A DNA stretch of 6,817 nt from Rhodocyclaceae bacterium (GCA_025361105.1 JANYAW010000221.1:1-6817); one strand, 5' to 3'. Counted from the first letter of the stretch, positions 1-6,347 are shown. Numbers and translations are program-made. The notes: generated by a model not told the origin, from the sequence alone.

Positions 1-823
1 AATCTTCCAAACCTTTGCGCATCGACACGATTACCGCATCCAAACCAAATTCTTCAATGGTCGCCAGCACCCGTTCCTCCATGCGGCGACAAGCGAACAA
101 CTTGGTTTTCATGTCCTCGAATTGCAGCTTGGGCTCGCGGGTGGAGTTTTGCAGAAACGTCACCAAGTCTTTTTTCAACTCATAGTTTTCGACCACTTTA
201 AAGGGCGACATTTTCAGCCCTTCTTCATAAACCGATTCCGCCGCTGAAGGCATGCCGCCCGGTTCAATCGCGCCGTTCTCGCCTTCATGCACGGTCGCAC
301 CGGCCCACGCCACCAGCTTGCCTTGATAAAAAATCGGCAGTATCAAACTTTGATCGGTGTTGTGAATATTGCCGTAACGCGCATCGTTATGAATGAAACC
401 ATCGCCTTTGCGGATGCCCACTGTTGGGTCGACGCTCCAGTATTTATTGATGAATTTCACTGGATGATGAACCAGCGAAGCGAACAGCAACACACCGCCC
501 GCGCTGCAAACGCCCAGGTCACCACTGGCGGTGAACACGCCGGTAATCAAATCGCCCCATTTCGCTCCGGGCGCTGCGCCCATTTGTTCAAGCATTTCAA
601 ATGATTCATTTGCCCCCGCTTGCAAACGATCACGAATCAAGGCTTGAATCGCCGGGTCGATTTCCTTTTGCATCGCCGCTTCTTCGAGCGCTGTGCGCGG
701 CGAGATGTCGTGCTCTTCCATTATTTCCGGATCAGGCCCCAAGAACAAAACGTTCTCGGCCAGAAACTGATCAATCAGCATTTGCTCGCGATCAACCAAG
801 CCAGTATTTTCCATTTTTCCCAT
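1..823 (-). CDS. apcD: HyuB-like (hydantoinase B / acetone carboxylase alpha family) subunit of an acetophenone carboxylase-type enzyme, N-terminal part
   Basis: The reading frame is open from an ATG at 823 to the window edge: 274 residues, with the C-terminal part (probably more than half) missing. The protein begins MGKMENTGLVDREQ and carries the hydantoinase B core. Near residues 102-120 it has ASGDLGVCSAGG and an HH pair. The family's ND...H-x-x-D metal region is at residues 144-157 (IHNDARYGNIHNTD). VHEGENGAIEPGGMPS follows at 178-193. In the acetone carboxylase alpha subunit, as I recall, the Mn ligands follow H-x2-D plus a His 25 residues after the first; here H154, D157 and H179 fit that spacing. 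In this family HyuB carries out the final carboxylation step. The gene follows the second HyuA gene after a 44-bp gap. An in-frame ATG at 844 is a possible longer start, but GGAG at 835-832 favours 823. The family is clear; the exact substrate is inference. Confidence 0.9.
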   Translation of the reverse strand, partial: MGKMENTGLVDREQMLIDQFLAENVLFLGPDPEIMEEHDISPRTALEEAAMQKEIDPAIQALIRDRLQAGANESFEMLEQMGAAPGAKWGDLITGVFTASGDLGVCSAGGVLLFASLVHHPVKFINKYWSVDPTVGIRKGDGFIHNDARYGNIHNTDQSLILPIFYQGKLVAWAGATVHEGENGAIEPGGMPSAAESVYEEGLKMSPFKVVENYELKKDLVTFLQNSTREPKLQFEDMKTKLFACRRMEERVLATIEEFGLDAVIVSMRKGLED

Positions 824-831
824 TTTCTTTT

Positions 832-835
832 CTCC
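832..835 (-). promoter_or_regulatory. Ribosome binding site that decides the start of the HyuB-like gene
   Basis: GGAG lies 8 nt before the ATG at 823. The alternative in-frame ATG at 844, seven codons upstream, has no purine-rich ribosome site before it. Confidence 0.6.
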
Positions 836-867
836 GTTCGCCATCTGCGCTGTCTGTCGTTGGCGCG

Positions 868-3060
868 TTAGGCCATCGCCGTTTGTTTTAATTCGCCTTT
901 GGCGCGTTTACCTAATTTGGGTAAGTCAGTACCTACGCGCAAAAACCACGCAGCACCATGCGCACCAATTTCAACGCGCCAACCGGGTTCAACTAAATAA
1001 GTGGTGGTTGCGGAAGTAATCACCGCCGGACCTGGAACTACGGTGCCGACCGGCAAATCCACGTGCTCATAAATCTGCGTCTCTACCGCTTCGGCATGGC
1101 CGACGAAATGGCATTTACGCGAGCCAGATGACGTTGGTGCGGCGAGTTTTTTGTTTGAAGGTGCGATGCTGCCAAACTTCACCGTTTCCAATTCAACATA
1201 ACTTTGCACACGTATCGTATTGATGCGTATCCCTGCTTCGGTCGCCTCACTGCCCTTGCCGAAACGATTGCCATAGTCGACCGAGAATTGATTGATGATG
1301 GTCATCACATCGTCGATTTGTTCGAGCCGTGTCTTGGCAACCACTACCGTTGTTTGTGCAAGCTGGTTGCCGTAGCGCAAATCCAGTTCCAGCCGGTGTT
1401 TGATGTCTTCGGATTTCATGCCTTGTCGCAACAGATCCTGCCGTCCGGTGTTCTCAAGCTCTTCGACCACCGCATTGAAGGCCGCGTAATCGCTATATAA
1501 CTTGCGCGTGTTGCTATCAAAAATCCACATGAACAGAGAACGCTCGTGAATATGCAGCTGATGCATATTGCCTGCACCGACCGCCGAAAATACCGAGCAA
1601 AACGGCGGTACCAGAATCCTGTCGATGCCTAGTTGATTGGCGATGCCGCAACCGTGCAGCGGGCCATTGCCGCCATAAGCGAGCAGCGTGAAACTGCGCG
1701 GGTCGTAACCATGCGCGCGGAGTTCGGTTGAAATTCCGTTGGCCATATTGGCATCGACGCGACGCTTCACCATCAAGGCGGCCTCAACGACAGAGCATCC
1801 CATCTCTTCGCAAATTTCGTCGTCCATGACTTGTTTGGCGCGCGCAGTTTTTAATTTGATTACACCACCCGCATAGTTGTCTGCCGACAAATAACCAAGT
1901 AACAAATCTGCATCGGTCACCGTCGGCTTCATCCCGCCCCGGTCGTAGCAGGCAGGGCCAGGATCCGAACCGGCGCTAGTCGGGCCAACTTGAACGGTGT
2001 TGTACATTCGGTCGTAACGAACGATAGAACCACCGCCGGCGCCTAGTGTCACCAAATGGATCATCGGCACCGAGACCATCCAGCGCTCTATCACCGGATT
2101 GAAATCGTAATGTTTGATGCCGCCTTCAACCACCAAGCCGATATCAAAACTAGTGCCGCCCATGTCGGTGCAGATGACATTGCCAAGGTCGGCTTCCAGC
2201 GCCAAATGCTCTGAGGCGCTCACGCCAGCAACTGGACCGGAGTGAATCGTTTGCAGTGCATCAGTGGAATTGAGTTGCGCCATGCCGCCGGAGTTGTGAA
2301 TCACCAGCATGGGCTTTGTGTAGTTGGACTCTCGCAAATTTAGTTCGAGCGATGACAGTCCGTGATACATCACGTCATGCAAGAAAGCATCAATGATCGC
2401 CGATGAAGTACGCACATATTCGCCTTTGCGTCCCGCAACTTTATGCGACATGACTATCGGCATCGCGCCCAAAAGATGCTCGGGATATTCTTCCAGCAAA
2501 ACTTCTTGTACGCGGAACTCGTGCGCCGGATTGGCTACGGAATTCACCAGCGCAACGACAAAAGATTGCGCGCCACGGTCAACCAAGTCACGAATTTTGG
2601 CGCGTAAATCGTCTTCATCCAAGTCCATCAAAATATTGCCGACGGCGTCCATACGTTGACGCACGCCAGCAATCATCGGAATCGGTACCAGCGCATCGGG
2701 GCGACACGCGCCGGGCAAATCCTGCTGCGCGCGGGTGTCCAAACCTTCACCGTAACCGCGTCCGCGTGAAAGTGGCACAGTGCTCTCAAACCCTGCGGTG
2801 ACCAGCAGCGCGACTTTGGGACCTTTGCGTTGTATCAAAGCGTTAGTGCCTAGTGTCGTGGCGTAGCGCACTGAGTCGACTTGCGAGAGCACGTCGAGCA
2901 TTTCCAAATCAAGTTTGGCGCAACTGGTTTGCAGCGCCTCGCGAAAACCCAGCGCCAAATTGTGATGCGTGGTCAGCGCTTTGGATTCAACGTAATGATC
3001 ACCCCAGACCAAAAAGCAATCAGTGAACGTACCGCCGATATCAACTGCAACTCGTTTCAT
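868..3060 (-). CDS. apcC: Larger HyuA-like (hydantoinase/oxoprolinase A) ATP-using subunit of an acetophenone carboxylase-type enzyme
   Basis: This 730-residue protein of the hydantoinase A / N-methylhydantoinase / acetone carboxylase beta family has an ASKHA (actin-like ATPase) fold. The N-terminal phosphate loop is intact: VDIGGTFTD at residues 6-14. GTNALIQRKGP is at 71-81, HSGPVAGVSAS at 273-283, the second phosphate loop DMGGTSFDIGL at 299-309, PTVTDADLLLG at 379-389 and AYGGNGPLHGCG at 461-472. In acetophenone carboxylase two HyuA-like subunits couple ATP hydrolysis to activation of substrates for carboxylation. The frame stays open upstream to 3105, but the start at 3060 is preferred. 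It begins directly with MKRVAVDIGGTFTD, has GGAG 9 nt upstream, and leaves 1 bp after the preceding stop. It is a paralogue of the 646-aa HyuA upstream and keeps the more canonical motifs of the two. The stop is TAA at 870-868. Confidence 0.93.
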   Translation of the reverse strand: MKRVAVDIGGTFTDCFLVWGDHYVESKALTTHHNLALGFREALQTSCAKLDLEMLDVLSQVDSVRYATTLGTNALIQRKGPKVALLVTAGFESTVPLSRGRGYGEGLDTRAQQDLPGACRPDALVPIPMIAGVRQRMDAVGNILMDLDEDDLRAKIRDLVDRGAQSFVVALVNSVANPAHEFRVQEVLLEEYPEHLLGAMPIVMSHKVAGRKGEYVRTSSAIIDAFLHDVMYHGLSSLELNLRESNYTKPMLVIHNSGGMAQLNSTDALQTIHSGPVAGVSASEHLALEADLGNVICTDMGGTSFDIGLVVEGGIKHYDFNPVIERWMVSVPMIHLVTLGAGGGSIVRYDRMYNTVQVGPTSAGSDPGPACYDRGGMKPTVTDADLLLGYLSADNYAGGVIKLKTARAKQVMDDEICEEMGCSVVEAALMVKRRVDANMANGISTELRAHGYDPRSFTLLAYGGNGPLHGCGIANQLGIDRILVPPFCSVFSAVGAGNMHQLHIHERSLFMWIFDSNTRKLYSDYAAFNAVVEELENTGRQDLLRQGMKSEDIKHRLELDLRYGNQLAQTTVVVAKTRLEQIDDVMTIINQFSVDYGNRFGKGSEATEAGIRINTIRVQSYVELETVKFGSIAPSNKKLAAPTSSGSRKCHFVGHAEAVETQIYEHVDLPVGTVVPGPAVITSATTTYLVEPGWRVEIGAHGAAWFLRVGTDLPKLGKRAKGELKQTAMA

Positions 3061-3061
3061 A

Positions 3062-3508
3062 TCAGTGTGCTCCGTGCTTGTGCGAGTGAGTATGCGCACG
3101 ACCACCGTGCGAGTGCGCGTTGTAATCCACCCCCGCTGGTTCGGGACCGCTAATCTTGGTCAGATCAATCGGTTTGCGCGTCGCCCATTGCGCTTTGAGC
3201 GCATCAATATCAAATTCCAAATCATTGAGCGGCGGATGACCTGGTGGCAGATATTCGACCTCCATCATGGTGCCGCAATCAGGGCAGTAATATTCAACAA
3301 TCTGTACCCAATTTGGGTCCGGCGCGAAAGTGAATTCATAGGCCGGATTCAAAATCGGTTTGTGAATTTCGCGCGGATCGCGTGCATACGCCAGTAGACC
3401 TTCCTTGTAGGGCTTGCGTGCTGAACCAATCACATGCGAGCAGACACGGCATTCCCATTGCTCGCTTTCCAAATTGATTTCCAAGTACTCCGTCATGGGG
3501 ACTTTCAT
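3062..3508 (-). CDS. apcB: Small (gamma-type) zinc-ribbon subunit of an acetophenone carboxylase-type enzyme, with His-rich C-terminus
   Basis: This 148-residue protein has two cysteine pairs, C20-R-V-C23 and C75-P-D-C78, the pattern of a four-cysteine zinc ribbon. Between them, residues 33-70 hold a conserved-looking stretch (YKEGLLAYARDPREIHKP, then NPAYEFTFAPDPNWVQIVEYY). Acetone carboxylase gamma (acxC) and the small acetophenone carboxylase subunit are of similar size and family. Their role is structural and metal-related within the core complex. The last 17 residues hold seven histidines (132, 134, 139, 141, 143, 145, 148). The ATG at 3508 overlaps the TGA of the preceding gene (ATGA, 4 bp) and has GGAG 10 nt upstream, so the start is well supported; Met5 has no ribosome site. 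The position between two HyuA genes matches apcB. A role in metal delivery for the tail is inference. Confidence 0.88.
   Translation of the reverse strand: MKVPMTEYLEINLESEQWECRVCSHVIGSARKPYKEGLLAYARDPREIHKPILNPAYEFTFAPDPNWVQIVEYYCPDCGTMMEVEYLPPGHPPLNDLEFDIDALKAQWATRKPIDLTKISGPEPAGVDYNAHSHGGRAHTHSHKHGAH
3070..3073 (-). promoter_or_regulatory. Ribosome binding site that decides the start of the 730-aa HyuA-like gene
   Basis: GGAG lies 9 nt before the ATG at 3060 and sits within the 3' end of the small-subunit gene. It supports 3060 over the in-frame upstream start at 3105, which would add 15 residues unrelated to the family and overlap the preceding gene by 44 bp. Confidence 0.65.
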
Positions 3509-5445
3509 TTTTTCTTCGCTCCGTTGGTCGCATCGCCTTGCACGCCTTGATGGGTGAGCACAATGTCATGGTTATCGCTAATCGAAAATTTCCAATTCTT
3601 CGGCACTTGGCAAGTGAAATAGGCTTCCTCCAAAATCGCTGGTCCCACGCCATGTTCGCCCGCCTTCATGTCTTCGAGCCGATACAGCTTTAGCGCGCCG
3701 CGTTGGCTATTGGTGCTGGCGTTGGATTGCGCTTTGCCTTCCAGTTGTTTCATCGAAAAATGCGGAATGGTTTTGGTCGCCCGCACTTCAACGCGCGGAT
3801 GGTCAGAGGCTTTGATGCCGGCTGGCAAACTCGCTGCGCCGTTGAGTCGGTGCGATGCTTCGACGTCTTTGCGCGTGAAGTTCACGGCACGCTCCACCGA
3901 GCAATCGGAAATATCAAATCCTTCAGCAAACATGTCGCGCTTTGCCCGCGTTTGCAAGTCCGCCAGTGTGCTTTCCAACCCCTTAGCCGACACGTCAAGC
4001 AAGGCACCTTCGTACACGTGCGCGATGTCGCTAAAACCAATACCAAAGGCGCTGAACACAGCGGCCAGATGTGGCACGATAATTTCGGCAATGCCTAGTT
4101 TTTCGGCCACGCCACAGGCTGAAATCGGGCCGGCGCCACCAAAGGCCAACAGCGTGGTTGCGCCAGAATCTTTCAGGAACGGCTCTATAGTCGATGCAAT
4201 ACGCTCTTCATATGCGCGCTCCATATGCTTGATTGCTTCATCAACGCTAATGCCCAATGGCTTGGCCACGTTCTCGTCAATCGCGGCTTTGGCGCGTGCC
4301 GCGTCGAGCTTCAAATTGCCGCCGAAATAAGAATCAGCATCAAGCACGCCGAGTAACAAATAGGCGTCGGTAATCGTCGCCTGTCGCCCGCCGCGACCGA
4401 AACACGCAGGGCCTGGCGTGCTGCCAACACTCTCTGGACCGATTTTGATCGCGCCGTTTTCAACACGGAAGACTGAGCTGCCGCCCACACCGAAACTTTC
4501 TACTTCGGACAGCGGGAAGGAGATGCCGATAGATTCGAGCTGACCCCAACGACGCTCGCTCACTGTTTCGTTTTCAACCAAACCGATATCCGTCGTCGTG
4601 CCGCCGACATCCATCGTCACCACGGCTTTGCGGCCATAGTGCAGCGCGATAGCTTTCGCGCCTTCCATACCGCCACGCGGCCCCGAACCCCAAGTTTTGA
4701 GCGCCACGCATTTGGCGACGCGAGATGAAGTGCCGTCGTTGCCGAAAATCAGCAGTGGGTTTTTTGCCCGATGTTCGCGCAGCACATTTTCTGCGTTGTA
4801 TAAAAATCGCTCCATCGCTGGATGCAAGAAGGAATTGAGCAATGCACTCCAGGTGCGCCTTGCTGCATCGTGATCGTCGGACAATTGATGCGAATACAAA
4901 ATCGGCACCGCGCCCAACATGTGGCGCGGATAGCGCAGCAAGGTCACTCGCTTCATGCGTGCCTCATCGGCGACCAAAGCCTCGCCATTCAAACTCACCA
5001 CGATGCGATTCGCACCTTGCGAAATCAAATCGCTAACCGATTTGCTGACGTTGGCCTCAAAAGCTTCACCGCTCAAGCTCAAATCAACTTTCGCGCTACG
5101 CACGCCGACTATCGCTTCGAACAATTCGCCCTCGTGCTCATTGCGAATTAATTTCGTAACGTCGCTACCTTCAGCCAGAATCAATCCCAGCCGGGGGCCG
5201 ATACGCTGCACCACGGCGTTGGTGCCTTGTGTTGTCGAATAGCGAATGTAGTCCACTTCCTCCAACAAAGTCGCCAACTTGGGCTCGCCATAAATTTTGC
5301 GCGAAGCTTCGCGCAAAACTTCAACAAAACATTTCGTCAAATCGTGTGGCGTGGTCAAAGTCTTCGCGTGGAAAACTTGCGAGCCGTAAATGACGCATGC
5401 ATCCGTCAAAGTGCCACCGTTATCAATACTTACCAACATTGCCAT
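3505..5445 (-). CDS. apcA: Smaller HyuA-like subunit of an acetophenone carboxylase-type enzyme, first gene of the operon
   Basis: This 646-residue protein is about 70 kDa, close to the size I recall for the ApcA subunit of Aromatoleum. It has the same hydantoinase A plan as the 730-aa paralogue: IDNGGTLTD at residues 7-15, QGTNAVVQRIGP at 73-84, WGSGPRGGMEGA at 252-263, MDVGGTTTDIGL at 278-289, ATITDAYLLLG at 356-366 and AFGGAGPISACG at 434-445. The first phosphate loop departs from the family DIGGTFTD (I to N and F to L), and the SGP segment reads GSGPRGG rather than HSGPVAG. Nucleotide use by this subunit may therefore differ from its partner. The C-terminal part after about residue 480 is shorter than in the partner. 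The start at 5445 is supported by AGGTGA 6 nt upstream. Its stop overlaps the next ATG. No second HyuA exists in acetone carboxylases, so this gene is the main reason for the acetophenone-type call. Confidence 0.92.
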   Translation of the reverse strand: MAMLVSIDNGGTLTDACVIYGSQVFHAKTLTTPHDLTKCFVEVLREASRKIYGEPKLATLLEEVDYIRYSTTQGTNAVVQRIGPRLGLILAEGSDVTKLIRNEHEGELFEAIVGVRSAKVDLSLSGEAFEANVSKSVSDLISQGANRIVVSLNGEALVADEARMKRVTLLRYPRHMLGAVPILYSHQLSDDHDAARRTWSALLNSFLHPAMERFLYNAENVLREHRAKNPLLIFGNDGTSSRVAKCVALKTWGSGPRGGMEGAKAIALHYGRKAVVTMDVGGTTTDIGLVENETVSERRWGQLESIGISFPLSEVESFGVGGSSVFRVENGAIKIGPESVGSTPGPACFGRGGRQATITDAYLLLGVLDADSYFGGNLKLDAARAKAAIDENVAKPLGISVDEAIKHMERAYEERIASTIEPFLKDSGATTLLAFGGAGPISACGVAEKLGIAEIIVPHLAAVFSAFGIGFSDIAHVYEGALLDVSAKGLESTLADLQTRAKRDMFAEGFDISDCSVERAVNFTRKDVEASHRLNGAASLPAGIKASDHPRVEVRATKTIPHFSMKQLEGKAQSNASTNSQRGALKLYRLEDMKAGEHGVGPAILEEAYFTCQVPKNWKFSISDNHDIVLTHQGVQGDATNGAKKK

Positions 5446-5451
5446 AGCTAT

Positions 5452-5457
5452 TCACCT
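5452..5457 (-). promoter_or_regulatory. Strong ribosome binding site for the first carboxylase gene
   Basis: AGGTGA, a six-base match to the anti-Shine-Dalgarno complement, is placed 6 nt before the ATG at 5445. It favours that ATG over the in-frame ATG at 5439. Confidence 0.7.
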
Positions 5458-5460
5458 ATC

Positions 5461-5487
5461 GTGATTGATGTCACTCAAAACCGTGAC
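5461..5487 (-). promoter_or_regulatory. Candidate operator: overlapping GTGA/TCAC dyads and an FNR-like box
   Basis: On the plus strand, TTGAT-GTCA-CTCAA at 5465-5478 matches the FNR/ANR consensus TTGAT-N4-ATCAA at 9 of 10 positions. GTGA-N6-TCAC at 5461-5474 has the core of a CRP-type site. A further dyad, GTCAC-N8-GTGAC, spans 5470-5487. All lie between the proposed -10 element and the ribosome site, a position that fits repression better than activation. Short sites like these can arise by chance. Confidence 0.35.
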
Positions 5488-5489
5488 TC

Positions 5490-5518
5490 AGTATTCCTCG
5501 AACAGGCAAGGCAGACAA
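5490..5518 (-). promoter_or_regulatory. Candidate sigma70-type promoter of the carboxylase operon
   Basis: Reading the minus strand, TTGTCT (5518-5513) and AATACT (5495-5490) are separated by 17 bp. Each matches its consensus (TTGACA, TATAAT) at 4 of 6 bases. Transcription would begin near 5483, giving a leader of about 40 nt. The weak match fits a promoter that needs an activator. Confidence 0.35.
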
Positions 5519-5527
5519 TTGGGGCGA

Positions 5528-5554
5528 TTACCCTACGCATCAAGGGTTAACCCC
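5528..5554. promoter_or_regulatory. Candidate activator site: two overlapping dyads built on TTAACCC/AGGGTTA half-sites
   Basis: GGGTTAACCC at 5544-5553 is a perfect 10-bp palindrome. It overlaps ACCCT-N8-AGGGT (5530-5547), so three similar half-sites follow each other with dyad centres 10 bp apart. Relative to the proposed transcription start near 5483, the centres fall at about -55 and -65, just upstream of the -35 element. A dimeric response regulator could bind there. Binding by the neighbouring regulator is inference. Confidence 0.35.
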
Positions 5555-5582
5555 CTCGTGCAGTGCAACATCGCGATTGACT

Positions 5583-5696
5583 CGCTGTTGCGTCCACTGC
5601 TACGCCAGTTGGTGCTGGTGACACGCCGTGGCGTGGCACCGTGTTCGATTACACGCCGTTGCGTGACACCGCGTTTGATTAAACGCCGTTGCGTCG
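5583..5696. repeat. 30-bp tandem repeat array with nested inverted repeats
   Basis: Two full 30-bp units (5621-5650 and 5651-5680) differ at 4 positions. A third, partial unit (5681-5696) ends at the response regulator's stop codon. Each unit begins with an ACGC-N4-GCGT dyad, centred at 5628.5, 5658.5 and 5688.5. A diverged fourth copy, CGCTGTTGCGTC at 5583-5594, matches CGCCGTTGCGTC at 5684-5695 in 11 of 12 bases. Unit junctions also hold dyads, such as GCGTTT-GATT-AAACGC at 5671-5686. The array lies between the regulator gene and the operon promoter. It could be regulator binding sites about three helical turns apart, or a row of RNA hairpins at the 3' end of the regulator mRNA. Confidence 0.75.
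5617..5640. repeat. Near-perfect hairpin in the first repeat unit
   Basis: On the plus strand the 11-nt arms GGTGACACGCC (5617-5627) and GGCGTGGCACC (5630-5640) are complementary at 10 of 11 positions across a 2-nt centre. This is the strongest stem in the gap. No run of T follows on the minus strand, so it is not a standard intrinsic terminator, although it could stabilise or process the upstream transcript. Confidence 0.5.
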
Positions 5697-6347
5697 CTAA
5701 TTTTTCGTCAGCACTTGTTGCAACAATTCCGCAATCGAATTCGCGCCCATTTTTTTCATCAAGCGGCTACGATGAGCTTCGACGGTTTTGTAGCTGATGT
5801 CGAGTTCGCGCGCGATGATTTTGTTGCTTTGCCCTTCAACCACTTTGTCCATAATCTGGCGCTCGCGCGTAGTCAAGCTGGCGAGCTTGATCGAGTAGTC
5901 GACTTGCTGTTTGCATCTATCACGGATGCAGGCGTCGAGCGCAAGCGCCTGGCGCACGCGGTCGAGAAATTCCTGGTTGTTATAGGGTTTTTGCAGGAAG
6001 TCGAACGCCCCACCTTTCATGGCACGCACGGTGAGTGGCACATCGCCGTGGGCGGATAAAAAAATGATCGGGATGGTGCCGCCAATCCGATTGAGTTGAT
6101 CCATCAACTCGGGGCCACTCATGCCGGGCATGCGCACATCGAGCACCAAACAACCTGGACGATTTGGCGTGTAGCTGGCCAAAAAGGCTTCGGCCGATTC
6201 AAAAGTTTCGATACGCAATTGAATGGATTCAAGCAGCCAGCGCAATGAGTCGCGCAACGCGCCTTCATCATCCACAATGAATACCGTTTGCTCGCTGGCA
6301 TTTCGGCGTGAGATCGCGTTGGCTTGTGTGTTCATTTGTGTATTCAT
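5697..6347 (-). CDS. FixJ/StyR/TodT-type response regulator (receiver plus LuxR-type HTH)
   Basis: This 216-residue cytoplasmic transcription regulator has two domains. The receiver (about residues 20-135) has the acidic pair D26-D27, the phospho-acceptor D70 in CLVLDVRMPG, S98 in LSAHGDVP and K120 in LQKPY. The LuxR-type helix-turn-helix spans about residues 155-212 (LTTRERQIMDKVVEGQSNKIIARE, then SYKTVEAHRSRLMKKM). This architecture is that of FixJ, TodT, TmoT and StyR, several of which control aromatic degradation operons. The ATG at 6347 overlaps the kinase stop codon (ATGA), suggesting translational coupling; no clear Shine-Dalgarno sequence is seen. A second in-frame ATG at 6335 lies in a 12-bp duplication. 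Its place directly before the carboxylase operon suggests it controls that operon; phosphorylation would be needed for dimerisation and DNA binding. The ligand is unknown. Confidence 0.94.
   Translation of the reverse strand: MNTQMNTQANAISRRNASEQTVFIVDDEGALRDSLRWLLESIQLRIETFESAEAFLASYTPNRPGCLVLDVRMPGMSGPELMDQLNRIGGTIPIIFLSAHGDVPLTVRAMKGGAFDFLQKPYNNQEFLDRVRQALALDACIRDRCKQQVDYSIKLASLTTRERQIMDKVVEGQSNKIIARELDISYKTVEAHRSRLMKKMGANSIAELLQQVLTKN
6324..6347 (-). repeat. 12-bp tandem duplication carrying the response regulator start codon
   Basis: ATGAATACACAA is followed directly by ATGAACACACAA, an 11 of 12 match. It encodes MNTQMNTQ and gives two in-frame start codons. Confidence 0.7.

Larger units (their letters stand above)
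5446..5696. other. 251-bp intergenic control region between regulator gene and carboxylase operon
   Basis: This is the only substantial non-coding stretch in the window. From the regulator side it holds the 30-bp repeat array, about 28 bp without clear structure except a TCGCGA palindrome (5571-5576), the GGGTTAACCC dyads, the candidate promoter, the GTGA/TCAC dyads and the ribosome site. I see no tRNA, no convincing intrinsic terminator and no small gene with a good start. The genes on both sides point the same way, so some read-through from the regulator genes is possible. Confidence 0.7.

Noticed and set aside
601..891. Plus-strand open frames around 601-891 and 287-604
   Set aside because: They run antisense to the HyuB-like gene, whose translation shows clear family motifs throughout; low-complexity composition and no homology that I recognise.
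3061..3105. Longer start of the 730-aa HyuA gene at 3105
   Set aside because: The added 15 residues fit no HyuA N-terminus and overlap the preceding gene, while 3060 has its own GGAG and starts directly at the phosphate loop.
3668..4330. 220-codon plus-strand open frame opposite the first HyuA gene
   Set aside because: It lies wholly antisense to a well-supported gene, shows no recognisable domain and is explained by the codon bias of the real frame.
1..5445. Acetone carboxylase (acxABC) or 5-oxoprolinase operon
   Set aside because: Acetone carboxylase has a single HyuA-type subunit, and 5-oxoprolinases or hydantoinases lack the four-cysteine small subunit found here between two HyuA genes.
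5621..5696. CRISPR array
   Set aside because: The 30-bp units abut with no spacers between them and there are no cas genes.
5446..5696. Sigma54 (-24/-12) promoter for the carboxylase operon
   Set aside because: I looked for GG-N10-GC on the minus strand with TGGCAC/TTGC context and found no convincing match. The adjacent regulator also lacks the AAA+ domain needed for sigma54 activation.
5617..5696. Intrinsic terminator after the response regulator
   Set aside because: Hairpins are present but none is followed on the minus strand by a real T-run; at most TTT follows the weakest 4-bp stem.
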